Assembly: GCA_049582005.1 (NCBI GenBank)
Contig: JBAUTB010000237.1
Location: 1 to 39,576 of the forward strand
Direction of reading: 5' to 3'
Source: Sivonenia sp049582005
GTDB taxonomy: Bacteria > Cyanobacteriota > Cyanobacteriia > Gloeobacterales > PMM-0068
Length of the DNA: 39,576 nucleotides
Shown in pieces: positions 1 to 6,468 of the stretch. A program made the position numbers and the translations under genes. Under the pieces are notes generated by a model. The model was not told where the DNA came from. It did no database searches and saw nothing but the letters and a program-made list of their open reading frames with translations. Within the stretch, counting starts at the first letter, position 1. Each line of letters starts with the position of its first letter.

Positions 1-8
1 ACTGGGAT

Positions 9-122
9 TTAAGCGCTTCCAACAAGCCTAACGAAAAGCAAAGATGATACCCAGGTCATCATCGCAATGAGGGCCAAATTTGTCGTGTCGGTGTTACCTA
101 AAAACAGCCAATTTTGAACCAT
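9..122 (-). other. possible 37-aa single-TM small ORF abutting an SDR remnant
   Basis: In the frame next to the truncated SDR, an ATG-started frame encodes about 37 residues. A hydrophobic stretch (LALIAMMTWVSSLLFVRLV) would be one membrane helix, and a stop codon follows. It begins exactly where SDR similarity ends, so it may be a genuine small gene, the tail of a different gene joined by a rearrangement, or chance. I do not recognise a family and see no strong ribosome-binding site. Confidence 0.2.
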
Positions 123-301
123 GCCAACGCCTGACTACCCGTATTGGTGATTTTGGTAACAAGAGCTTCTGCCTCTTTCTTGCTGCGGGCATAGTTGATT
201 ACTACCGTAGCTCCGTCTGCTGCGAGACGTTCGGCTATACCCGCGCCTATACCTTTTGACGACCCCGTCACAATTGCGACTTTTCCAGTAAGAGTTGCCA
301 T
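98..301 (-). pseudogene. N-terminal fragment of a short-chain dehydrogenase/reductase (SDR)
   Basis: The first 60 or so residues are a textbook SDR start. KVAIVTGSSKGIGAGIAERL is the TGxxxGIG dinucleotide-binding motif, and VVINYARSKKEAEALV forms the second strand and helix of the Rossmann fold. After GSQALA the similarity stops and the frame ends seven codons later, whereas an intact SDR is about 250 residues and carries a catalytic Ser-Tyr-Lys set. That part is absent, so the gene is truncated by deletion or rearrangement at about base 121. A perfect 8-bp inverted repeat lies about 50 bp upstream of the start and may be a leftover operator. The fragment cannot be an active reductase. Confidence 0.8.
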
Positions 302-347
302 AAGTATCTATGTCCTTTTGTGCTGAACGTTTTCTCCAATTTAATCC

Positions 348-368
348 TTGCCTAGGGTCACTAGGCAA
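348..368. promoter_or_regulatory. perfect 8-bp inverted repeat upstream of the SDR remnant (operator candidate)
   Basis: TTGCCTAG and CTAGGCAA are separated by five bases, giving a perfect 8+5+8 palindrome 47-67 bp upstream of the SDR start codon on the minus strand. Position and size suit a dimeric repressor site such as those that often control SDR genes. No adjacent U-tract supports a terminator. No regulator gene lies nearby. Confidence 0.35.
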
Positions 369-464
369 ACGTGAACTTCATCGGCCTACTACTCATGTCG
401 CGAAAAAGGTAAGTTTTGTAACCCACTTTACTGCTATGGAGGAATGCGCCAGACTTAACCTTGA

Positions 465-746
465 GGTTTTCACGGAACGAACTTCGAGATCGGTCAGCGT
501 CTGGGTGAGCTCGCTATTCAGCGCTACGCCAAATCTCCAGCCGACTATTTGGCCAACCCGCTATATGCGAGCGCGCGGCGTGTGTACTTCCAGCGCAATT
601 AGCCGATCCACTGGGAACGTGTGCGGGGCGTGGCCGCGGCTTTCGGCCTCGACCCAAACGACGACCGCTACGACTTTACCGGCATTCGCTACAATCTCGA
701 TGTACCAGCGCTGGCGTCCGGTTGTACTGTCGTCTACTCCCCGTAA
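465..746 (+). pseudogene. degenerate fragment of a C45-like autoproteolytic acyltransferase / amide hydrolase
   Basis: One frame reads FHGTNFEIGQRLGELAIQRY up to a TAG at about 601-603. After the stop, the same frame continues as HWERVRGVAAAFGLDPNDDR and ends with ASGCTVVYSP before TAA at 744-746. The G(S/T)xxExG start, the RGxAxA(F/M)G segment and a GCT motif whose Cys would be the autoprocessing nucleophile resemble the N-terminal part of peptidase C45 (acyl-CoA:6-aminopenicillanate acyltransferase-like). The in-frame stop and the loss of everything after the nucleophile show a dead gene. It breaks off where the toxin gene on the other strand ends. The family call comes from motif memory and is moderate; the disrupted reading frame is direct. 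Confidence 0.5.
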
Positions 747-1000
747 TGCGTCCACATCCGCAAGATCTTGACAACTCGTTCATCCTCGAAGACTTGATAG
801 ACCAACCGATGGTGAATGTTAATTCGACGTGAGTAGACAGGGGTTGAAGTTCCTCTGAGTTTCTCAAAACTCGGTGGCGACTGGTAAGGATTCTCCGCCA
901 AGACAGTCAACAGTTTTTCCGCTTTATCCTTGAGTCCAGATGAGGCAAGCTTAAGCGAGTCCTCCTGGGCCTGCTTGGAATATTTCAATCGCCAGGACAT
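734..1000 (-). CDS. Txe/YoeB-family toxin (mRNA interferase) of a type II toxin-antitoxin system
   Basis: This 88-residue protein has the size and layout of YoeB, a ribosome-dependent endoribonuclease that cleaves mRNA in the A site. Residues matching the known YoeB catalytic set are present: Glu in FEKLRG, Arg in SRRINIHHRLVY, and the terminal His-Tyr in MWTHYGE, here followed by two extra residues. It starts 7 bp after the stop of the Phd/YefM-type antitoxin gene, the usual antitoxin-first order. Expression should be controlled through the palindrome upstream of the antitoxin gene. The reading frame is intact, although the surrounding DNA is full of gene fragments. Confidence 0.9.
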   Translation of the reverse strand: MSWRLKYSKQAQEDSLKLASSGLKDKAEKLLTVLAENPYQSPPSFEKLRGTSTPVYSRRINIHHRLVYQVFEDERVVKILRMWTHYGE

Positions 1001-1007
1001 ACATGCT

Positions 1008-1259
1008 CTACCAGGGAAGGTCGTCTGAACATTCTTCGATGGGCTCCTTCATCCCTTCCTCAATCGACTCCCAGACACCGGAAATCGATTTCAGGTAAAG
1101 CGTTTCCTGGATTGACCGCCAGTCCTCCTCACTAACCAGGATTGCATTTCCCCGCTTGCCAATGATGGTAATAGGCTCATGAGATTCATTGACTCGATCT
1201 ACTAAACCAAACAGCGTTTGCCGTGCCTCAGTAACTGAAATGATTATGGAGTCTGACAT
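1008..1259 (-). CDS. Phd/YefM-family antitoxin
   Basis: An 83-residue protein. Its N-terminal half, with ISVTEARQTLFGLVDRVNES and PITIIGKRGNAILVSEEDW, is the typical Phd/YefM DNA-binding and dimerisation fold. The acidic C-terminal tail (IEEGMKEPIEECSDDLPW) is the part that wraps and neutralises the toxin in this family. It directly precedes the YoeB-type toxin gene. YefM-type antitoxins bind their own promoter as dimers and, with the toxin, repress it. The perfect palindrome 29-48 bp upstream of this start codon fits that role. Confidence 0.92.
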   Translation of the reverse strand: MSDSIIISVTEARQTLFGLVDRVNESHEPITIIGKRGNAILVSEEDWRSIQETLYLKSISGVWESIEEGMKEPIEECSDDLPW

Positions 1260-1287
1260 TCTTGCTTACTACTCTCTATTCCCTCCA

Positions 1288-1307
1288 TTGTACGCTATTG
1301 CGTACAA
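1288..1307. promoter_or_regulatory. perfect palindromic operator of the toxin-antitoxin module
   Basis: TTGTACGC and GCGTACAA form a perfect 8+4+8 inverted repeat just upstream of the antitoxin gene. YefM-YoeB operators are known to be palindromes built on TGTAC-type half-sites, and these half-sites (TTGTAC/GTACAA) match that pattern. Binding here would autoregulate the operon. Confidence 0.7.
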
Positions 1308-1390
1308 ACTTTCCTCCTCCGCTTCACAGTCCAATCGCCACTCTGGCTGCCACCAACGACAGCCTTTGAATACCCAAACAGTTTTTTGAG

Positions 1391-1412
1391 GTGTCCTGGC
1401 AATAGTGGACAC
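1391..1412. repeat. short inverted repeat GTGTCC/GGACAC beside a pseudogene boundary
   Basis: GTGTCC and GGACAC are separated by ten bases, about 15 bp before similarity to a DUF4336 protein begins. It could be a scar of an insertion sequence end or a small operator. It is too short to call with confidence. Confidence 0.2.
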
Positions 1413-1424
1413 TTGCCCTAACTT

Positions 1425-1741
1425 CAGTGTCAACAACTATTCTACTCCTGGGCTAGAGCTTATCCAGAAGCCATGACATGGGCCTCCACAGGTGTCCGCG
1501 AACGCGCAGCAGAGCAGAAAATTGAAGTTAGTTTTGATACTGACTTAGAAGATGAACCACCGTTACAGTGGATGGCAGATTTGGACCAATCAAGCTTTCG
1601 GGGTAGTCGATTCATGGAAAAAGTCGTATTTTTTCACCGGAAGAGTGCTACGCTCATCCTTGCCGACCTCATCGAAAACTTTGAACCAGCCAAAGCTAGC
1701 GAGTGGCTGGGTTGCGCCGAGCTTTTCGCTGGCTCGAATAA
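1425..1741 (+). pseudogene. remnant of a DUF4336 (metallo-beta-lactamase-like) protein
   Basis: The frame running into the ATG at 1473 reads LFYSWARAYPEAMTWAST, then RERAAEQKIEV, SSFRGSRFMEKVVFFHRKSA and TLILADLIENFEP. These match the central part of DUF4336 proteins, a metallo-beta-lactamase-like fold of unknown substrate. The next expected section, which closes the metal site, is missing. In a shifted frame the sequence LRRAFRWLE followed by a stop (1715-1741) resembles the usual C-terminal end of the family. The gene has therefore lost its N-terminus and an internal piece and has frameshifted. It is not expected to be functional. Confidence 0.6.
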
Positions 1742-1828
1742 TTTTTAGACAACCGCGAGCACTTCAGTGGAGCAAACAGTCGAGAGATATTGCGCTTCGT
1801 TTTAGGTGACCTTCAGGGAGGATTGAGT

Positions 1829-2809
1829 ATGAGATATCGACGACTGGGACGTTCCGGCTTGCAAGTGAGTGAGTTATCTCTCGGTTCTTGGGTGACTTAC
1901 GGCAACCAGGTTGACGAGCGTGCCGCGATCGAAACCCTGTCCGCTGCCAGGGATAGGGGCGTGAATTTCTTCGATAATGCTGAAGTCTATGCGGGTGGAA
2001 AATCTGAAACCCTGATGGGGAATGCCCTAAAGCATCTGGGTTGGGAGCGGGAATCTTACATTATTTCCACCAAGTTCTATTGGGGTATCGCTGAGGGTCC
2101 CAACCGCAAGAACACGCTCAATCGCAAGTATCTGCACCATGCCATTGATGGTTCCCTCCAACGTTTGCAACTGGACTACGTAGACCTAGTGTTTTGCCAT
2201 CGTCCCGATCCACACACGCCGATCGAGGAGACGGTATGGGCCATGCATGACATGATCCAGGGCGGCAAAGCCCTTTACTGGGGCACCTCGGAATGGTCGG
2301 CGGCGGAGATCGTGAGTGCGTGGCAGATTGCCGACCGCCATCATCTCCATAAGCCCGTCATGGAGCAACCCCAGTACAATTTGTTCCATCGTCATCGGGT
2401 GGAACAGGAATATGCCCGCCTCTACGATGATCTGGGATTGGGGTTGACTACTTGGAGTCCGCTAGCCTCTGGCGTACTCACAGGCAAATATGCCAACGGA
2501 GTTCCCGCCGGGAGCCGTTCAACATTGCCCGGTTACGAATGGCTAGAAAAGACCGTGACAAACCCCGAATGGATTGCCGCTACTGAGCGTCTGCGACCGA
2601 TTAGCAACGAACTCGGTTGTACCCTTGCTCAGTTGGCAATCGCTTGGTGTGCCAGCAATCCCCATGTCAGTACGGTGATCACGGGAGCTAGTCGCACAGA
2701 TCAAGTCATTGAGAACATGCAGGCGATCGATCTCATTCCTCGAATTGACGCACAAGTGCTGCAACAAATTGACGAGGCAGTGGGCGCAGTCGGAAGTATA
2801 AAAAATTAG
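1829..2809 (+). CDS. aldo/keto reductase, potassium-channel beta-subunit-like subfamily
   Basis: An NADPH-dependent oxidoreductase of about 326 residues with a TIM-barrel fold. MRYRRLGRSGLQVSELSLGS is the standard start. The catalytic tetrad is visible: Asp in FFDNAEVY, its Tyr in the same motif, Lys in IISTKFYWG and His in LVFCHRPDP. A late ITGASRTDQVIENMQA segment is the cofactor-phosphate binding region. The overall pattern resembles the Kv-beta/YghZ group rather than sugar-specific reductases. I chose the ATG at 1829 because AGGGAG lies just upstream and the homologous sequence begins here; an in-frame ATG at 1790 would add 13 unrelated residues. The substrate is not predictable. Confidence 0.92.
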   Translation: MRYRRLGRSGLQVSELSLGSWVTYGNQVDERAAIETLSAARDRGVNFFDNAEVYAGGKSETLMGNALKHLGWERESYIISTKFYWGIAEGPNRKNTLNRKYLHHAIDGSLQRLQLDYVDLVFCHRPDPHTPIEETVWAMHDMIQGGKALYWGTSEWSAAEIVSAWQIADRHHLHKPVMEQPQYNLFHRHRVEQEYARLYDDLGLGLTTWSPLASGVLTGKYANGVPAGSRSTLPGYEWLEKTVTNPEWIAATERLRPISNELGCTLAQLAIAWCASNPHVSTVITGASRTDQVIENMQAIDLIPRIDAQVLQQIDEAVGAVGSIKN

Positions 2810-2904
2810 CCGGGATACATCGCTCAAATGTAATAGATCAGACTTAACCTGACAGATGAGAGCTAACTGACACTAAAAATTGAAACAATCTCTATGAATC
2901 ACAC

Positions 2905-2944
2905 AATTGAACACAGAGCACTTGACTTTCCTCTGTGTCCAATT
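2905..2944. repeat. 14-bp near-perfect inverted repeat between AKR and pentapeptide genes
   Basis: The arms at 2905-2918 and 2931-2944 pair over 14 bp with one mismatch (AATTG-A-ACACAGAG against CTCTGTGT-C-CAATT) around a 12-base loop. It lies about 95 bp past the aldo/keto reductase stop. There is no U-tract, so it is not a typical intrinsic terminator. It may be an RNA hairpin at the reductase 3' end, an operator, or a remnant of a small repeat. Confidence 0.45.
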
Positions 2945-3062
2945 CCCGGGGGAAGCATTATGGCTTTTCTACGCAATACCTTTAGTCCACAATGGAACGC
3001 CCAACTTGTCCTATAGAAAACAAACCGACAGGCTACTACTCAAGGAGTATTCCAGCAGCTGT

Positions 3063-3617
3063 TTACTCATGCATTAATCCACTGGGCATGATCGCCCAGT
3101 GAAGGGCTATGGTGAACATTTCCAGTTGGGCAACGTCTAGTTTTGCCTTTCTCAAGTTTGCTCCACGCAGAATGGTCCCATGTACCTTGGCATCCATAAG
3201 ATTGGCCCCACTGAGGTCAGCCCCACTGAAGTTGGCGTCTATGAGGTCAGCCCAGCTTAAGTCAGCGTTGCTGAGATCGGCTACCGTCAGTTCCGCCTGC
3301 TCCAAATGAGCTCCCCGTAAAGTAGCGAGCCTTAATTTTGCATGGAGTAGATTAGCTCCGTGCAGATTTGCGCCTGTCAAATTTGCCCCACTGAGATTGG
3401 TACTGCTCAAGTTGGCCTGTCTAAAATCGACGCCACTTAAATCGGCTCCACTAAGGTCGGCAGCGCTCAAATTCGCTCTCCACAGTTTGGTTCCACTCAG
3501 ATTAATCTCCCGAAAAACCCGCTCTCCCTGAGCGTAGCGCTTCAAGAGTTCATCAGCATCCATCATTTCCCGATTTGCCCACCATTCTGAGGGCGAAAAC
3601 ATCATATTGGCATCCAT
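3063..3617 (-). CDS. pentapeptide-repeat protein
   Basis: A 184-residue protein. After a 40-residue lead (containing MFSPSEWWANREMMDADELL) it is an almost unbroken run of A(D/N)LxX pentapeptides from about residue 40 to 160, for example LSAADLSGADLSGVDF and LSGANLTGANLHGAN. This sequence folds into a right-handed quadrilateral beta-helix. Such proteins are numerous in cyanobacteria; most have no known role, and a few protect gyrase. No transmembrane segment or signal peptide is seen, so it is probably cytosolic. The start has a good upstream site (AGAGGAT, about 7 bp). It stands alone between intergenic stretches of more than 220 bp. Confidence 0.9.
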   Translation of the reverse strand: MDANMMFSPSEWWANREMMDADELLKRYAQGERVFREINLSGTKLWRANLSAADLSGADLSGVDFRQANLSSTNLSGANLTGANLHGANLLHAKLRLATLRGAHLEQAELTVADLSNADLSWADLIDANFSGADLSGANLMDAKVHGTILRGANLRKAKLDVAQLEMFTIALHWAIMPSGLMHE

Positions 3618-3843
3618 AGATATCCTCTTTGAGGGGACTTCACTCTAGAGCGACTAGAATGTCCTCGCCCCTCACTAGTCAACCAATAGTCCTAATCCCA
3701 ATGTAGGTTCGATCTGAAAAATGTGATCATCTATACAGAAAAAGTTATGAAAAATCTGGGTTGTAACCCCAATCTCGGCTCAATCCCTTTAGGGCCTTTT
3801 ACCCCATTTCAGCGTCGGAAATGTCCAGTTTTTTGAGGTGCGG

Positions 3844-4578
3844 TCACTTAAAGCCTGCTTCTATATGGCTCCCATCACAAAAAGGTTTATTCTTCGAGGC
3901 ACCGCATCGACAGAGCGCAACATTATTGCCTTCCCAGGCCACACGTCCACTGCTTGCTTTTATAGTTACATTACCAGACAAAAGTAGCGGCCCGCTCTTT
4001 AAAGGTTTAATGCTCAGTTTGCCACCTTTGCTCTTTAACCCTTCACCTTTTTCACCTACGGCACCGTAATCTTGAAAGTTTGCCTCCTCGTGACTGTTAT
4101 CACAAAAAGGCTTTTTCTTAGATTGTCCACAACGGCATAGGGCTACCCGGAAGGCAACTCCTGGCATATCTTCGGGAGCTCCCTCTATATCAATATCACC
4201 ACGCACCAATAGAGGACCTCTATAGGTAACCATGACGGTATTTTCTTTATCTGCATGTTCCCTAATACGTTCATCTTTGGCTTGATAGGTCAAAGCACCA
4301 CTGGGACAACGCTCTACAACATCGATAGTTTCTTCCACCGAAACAAGGTCAGGTTGACACCATGGTTGTCTACCCCCAACAAACAAGTCTCCTCTAGCAC
4401 GTCCACATTCCGCCATATGAATACACAGGCGCTTATCCCAAGTTACATTGATCTCTTGACCGGGATATTGATAGGTTTCTTCGGTACTCATGAGCACTTG
4501 CCTTGCTAGGGATTGAGCTATGGCTCTAAAAATAGGATAGCCTTTTTGCTGAAAAGAGGCGGATTTGAGATGTTCCAT
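3844..4578 (-). CDS. ferredoxin-like (Fer4_19) plus tandem CDGSH iron-sulfur protein
   Basis: About 244 residues. A divergent single-cluster ferredoxin domain comes first, with cysteines in KRLCIHMAECGRARG, RQPWCQPD and VVERCPSGAL. Two CDGSH domains follow: CRCGQSKKKPFCDNSH and CRCGASKNKPFCDGSH. Each holds the three Cys and one His that bind a redox-active, acid-labile 2Fe-2S cluster as in mitoNEET. The first CDGSH has Asn in place of the central Gly. The protein could therefore carry three clusters and is probably a soluble electron-transfer or cluster-transfer protein. I start at 4578 because AGGAG lies about 8 bp upstream; an ATG at 4602 and a later ATG at 4488 (MSTEETYQYPG) are alternatives, the last giving the more usual family N-terminus. 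Confidence 0.88.
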   Translation of the reverse strand: MEHLKSASFQQKGYPIFRAIAQSLARQVLMSTEETYQYPGQEINVTWDKRLCIHMAECGRARGDLFVGGRQPWCQPDLVSVEETIDVVERCPSGALTYQAKDERIREHADKENTVMVTYRGPLLVRGDIDIEGAPEDMPGVAFRVALCRCGQSKKKPFCDNSHEEANFQDYGAVGEKGEGLKSKGGKLSIKPLKSGPLLLSGNVTIKASSGRVAWEGNNVALCRCGASKNKPFCDGSHIEAGFK

Positions 4579-4590
4579 ACCTAATCTCCT

Positions 4591-4885
4591 GTACAAACCC
4601 ATGTCAAATCCTCTTTACCAATTGCTAATAACTAAAGTTGCTAGCTACTTGCTCAAATCGTATCAAAAAACACAAAATTACCAGATTGCTGTATCGTGAT
4701 ATACAATTCCTATCCTCCCTGAAGCCATTTTGAGGACAATTTTGATAACTAGCAACTTAGGTTAATAATCGATCAATAGACATTTAAGCTTAGAGATAAA
4801 ATCTCTCAAAGCTCTGTCAGCAGACAATGTAAAGACAAAATGAAGACTAAAATACTTCAAGTACAAACCTACGTCAAACACTCTT
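4591..4885. repeat. about 400-bp gene-free region with imperfect direct and inverted repeats
   Basis: No convincing gene is seen between about 4603 and 5002. The 25-base stretches at 4591-4615 and 4861-4885 are direct repeats matching at about 21 of 25 positions (both begin GTACAAACC). Between them, AAGTTGCTAG (4635-4644) and CTAGCAACTT (4749-4758) form a perfect 10-bp inverted repeat. It can be extended outward to about 19 bp with mismatches. The layout suggests a small inserted or duplicated element, possibly MITE-like, next to the promoter of the CDGSH gene. No coding capacity is seen. Confidence 0.3.
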
Positions 4886-5002
4886 GATGAAGACCTTAGG
4901 CAGTCTTCAGTTGTCCTTTAGAAAGGGCCCTGTCATTTCGCACATACTAAATTCAGGAGTGAAAAAAGAGTCGCTACTACATTACGTCCACTGAGGTCCA
5001 TC

Positions 5003-5407
5003 ATGCTTATCCAAACTCAGCCAGTTCCTGATTTTACTTCTGGTATATCGTTGGAGCTTACTCCGCAAACTTTCTTCGAAGCTTATTGCTGGGTAGCCTT
5101 TAGTTGTGCAATGGGAGAAAGTCAGCTCATAGAAGTATGGCCAGACTTGTTCCAGGCTTATGGTGGTTTTGACCCCTACACGGTTGACCAGTACACCGCA
5201 CCTCAGGCACAGGAATGGATACCCTCTGAGGTTGCCTTGGGTCCTAGTCAGTGTGCCTTGATGATTCAACTATTTGGCTGGGATCAATTTAAGCAGCAAT
5301 TTATCAGTACCAGCGACCCTCAGAAGTCCTTGGCGACGTTACGGAGTTTGGATTGGATGAATGTTCAGCGATTGGGTCGTCTTTTAAATATGGAGTGGGC
5401 TGATTAG
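5003..5407 (+). CDS. hypothetical protein, 134 aa
   Basis: I do not recognise a family. The protein is soluble-looking, mildly acidic and aromatic-rich, with no signal peptide or membrane segment. The middle has alternating hydrophobic and polar residues (FEAYCWVAFSCAMGESQLIE, WIPSEVALGPSQCALMIQLF), which suggests a compact alpha-helical fold. A TGAGG element lies about 8 bp upstream of the ATG. It opens a stretch of four small same-strand genes (to 7173), separated by 100-200 bp, so it is not clearly one operon. It could be an accessory or immunity-type protein, but nothing in the sequence proves this. Confidence 0.55.
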   Translation: MLIQTQPVPDFTSGISLELTPQTFFEAYCWVAFSCAMGESQLIEVWPDLFQAYGGFDPYTVDQYTAPQAQEWIPSEVALGPSQCALMIQLFGWDQFKQQFISTSDPQKSLATLRSLDWMNVQRLGRLLNMEWAD

Positions 5408-5548
5408 CTAATTGAGACGAGTTTGAGTTAAATAGTAGTCGGCAAAGCGCTATGCAGAGCCAAAGAAATTTCCTTCGGTTGATAACAATAAGTAATTAAT
5501 TCATGCACTGCGGTGACTACTCACTGAGCTTTGTAATGAGGAAAACAC

Positions 5549-5890
5549 ATGTCGGACAAAATATACTTAAAAAGAGCTTATGAAATCAAACCTATTGCTA
5601 TAGGATATGGTGCATGCTTTGCAACGGATAAAATAACGGTGGAAGGATCTAAAATCGGGTATTTTTATCGTGAAAGTCCCGAGAGTCCTATTGATAGTGG
5701 TTGGCGCTTCCTCTCAGGGGATGAGCCTAATGAATATATAGATAATCCAAATAACATTGGTGTTCACGATGTGAATACTATTGCTAATTATGACCCAGAT
5801 ATCATTGTCTATCTTAAGAAACCTATAGGATCAGTATTTATTCGTGATCCAAAAAAAGATGCTTTTGTAGCGATAGAAGGACTTCTCTAG
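5549..5890 (+). CDS. DUF2185 (Imm33-like) protein
   Basis: A 113-residue protein matching the DUF2185 pattern. Diagnostic segments are IGYFYRESPESPIDSGWRF, SGDEPNEYIDNPNNIGVHDV and NTIANYDPDIIVYL. DUF2185-type domains are counted among immunity proteins of polymorphic toxin systems, where they block a cognate toxin, but many occur alone with unknown roles. No toxin gene with a recognisable toxin domain lies beside it. The DNA is AT-richer than the core genes of the window, in line with an acquired gene. GAGGAAAA precedes the ATG as ribosome-binding site. Confidence 0.75.
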   Translation: MSDKIYLKRAYEIKPIAIGYGACFATDKITVEGSKIGYFYRESPESPIDSGWRFLSGDEPNEYIDNPNNIGVHDVNTIANYDPDIIVYLKKPIGSVFIRDPKKDAFVAIEGLL

Positions 5891-6089
5891 CCGGAGGCCA
5901 TTAAAATCTTGGAGCCGACCTGGACCACTTCTGTGCGTGATCTAGTATGTGCTTACCCATGAATTACCATGCAGCAGGATCTCTCCGGTCAAGCATACCT
6001 GTTCTTTTGCAACGGAACCGTCGCCCGGATGTATATTAGTGCCAACTAGCGCTGATGGTCAGCGCACCGCGAATTTGCAAGGAGCGATT

Positions 6090-6368
6090 ATGGATCCCAC
6101 TATAATTCCCGAAATAGGTGAGATTGTTCAAGAGTATGGCGTCGAAATTATTGAGGAAGGACCGGAAATACTTGAAAAAGTCGGTGAGGGGCTACAAGAG
6201 ACCGTCCATGCTATTTTCTACCCAGTTGATACCGTCGAAAGTGTAATTGACTATTTCGAGGGACCAGAGCCTTCTCTCCCCAATATCGAATGGCAAGACA
6301 ATGAGGAAACGACCATGCGCTCTTCTTCGGTCAGCTACGAGGATTCTCCGCCTCCCGACATGCACTGA
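6090..6368 (+). CDS. small acidic hypothetical protein, 92 aa
   Basis: Starting at the ATG at 6090, which has AAGGAG about 6 bp upstream, the frame gives a strongly acidic protein rich in Glu and Ile (IIPEIGEIVQEYGVEIIEEG, PEILEKVGEGLQET). It ends in a Ser/Pro-rich tail (SSVSYEDSPPPDMH). The frame is open further upstream to 5949, but that part has low-complexity, non-coding character. No family is recognised. It precedes the EcsC/DUF697-like membrane protein by about 100 bp in the same direction, so a linked role is possible but unproven. Confidence 0.5.
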   Translation: MDPTIIPEIGEIVQEYGVEIIEEGPEILEKVGEGLQETVHAIFYPVDTVESVIDYFEGPEPSLPNIEWQDNEETTMRSSSVSYEDSPPPDMH

Positions 6369-6468
6369 AAAAAAATAGCGGCCCTCAGCGAATTATTTTT
6401 GAAGAAGTCTGATGGGTATTGGATTACGCTAGAACCAACTCCAAGAATCCTTTTGTCTACGTTGAACC

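Noticed and set aside
2893..3018. 41-codon plus-strand frame between the aldo/keto reductase and pentapeptide genes
   Set aside because: It has no ribosome-binding site, runs through the inverted repeat at 2905-2944, and no family resemblance is seen.
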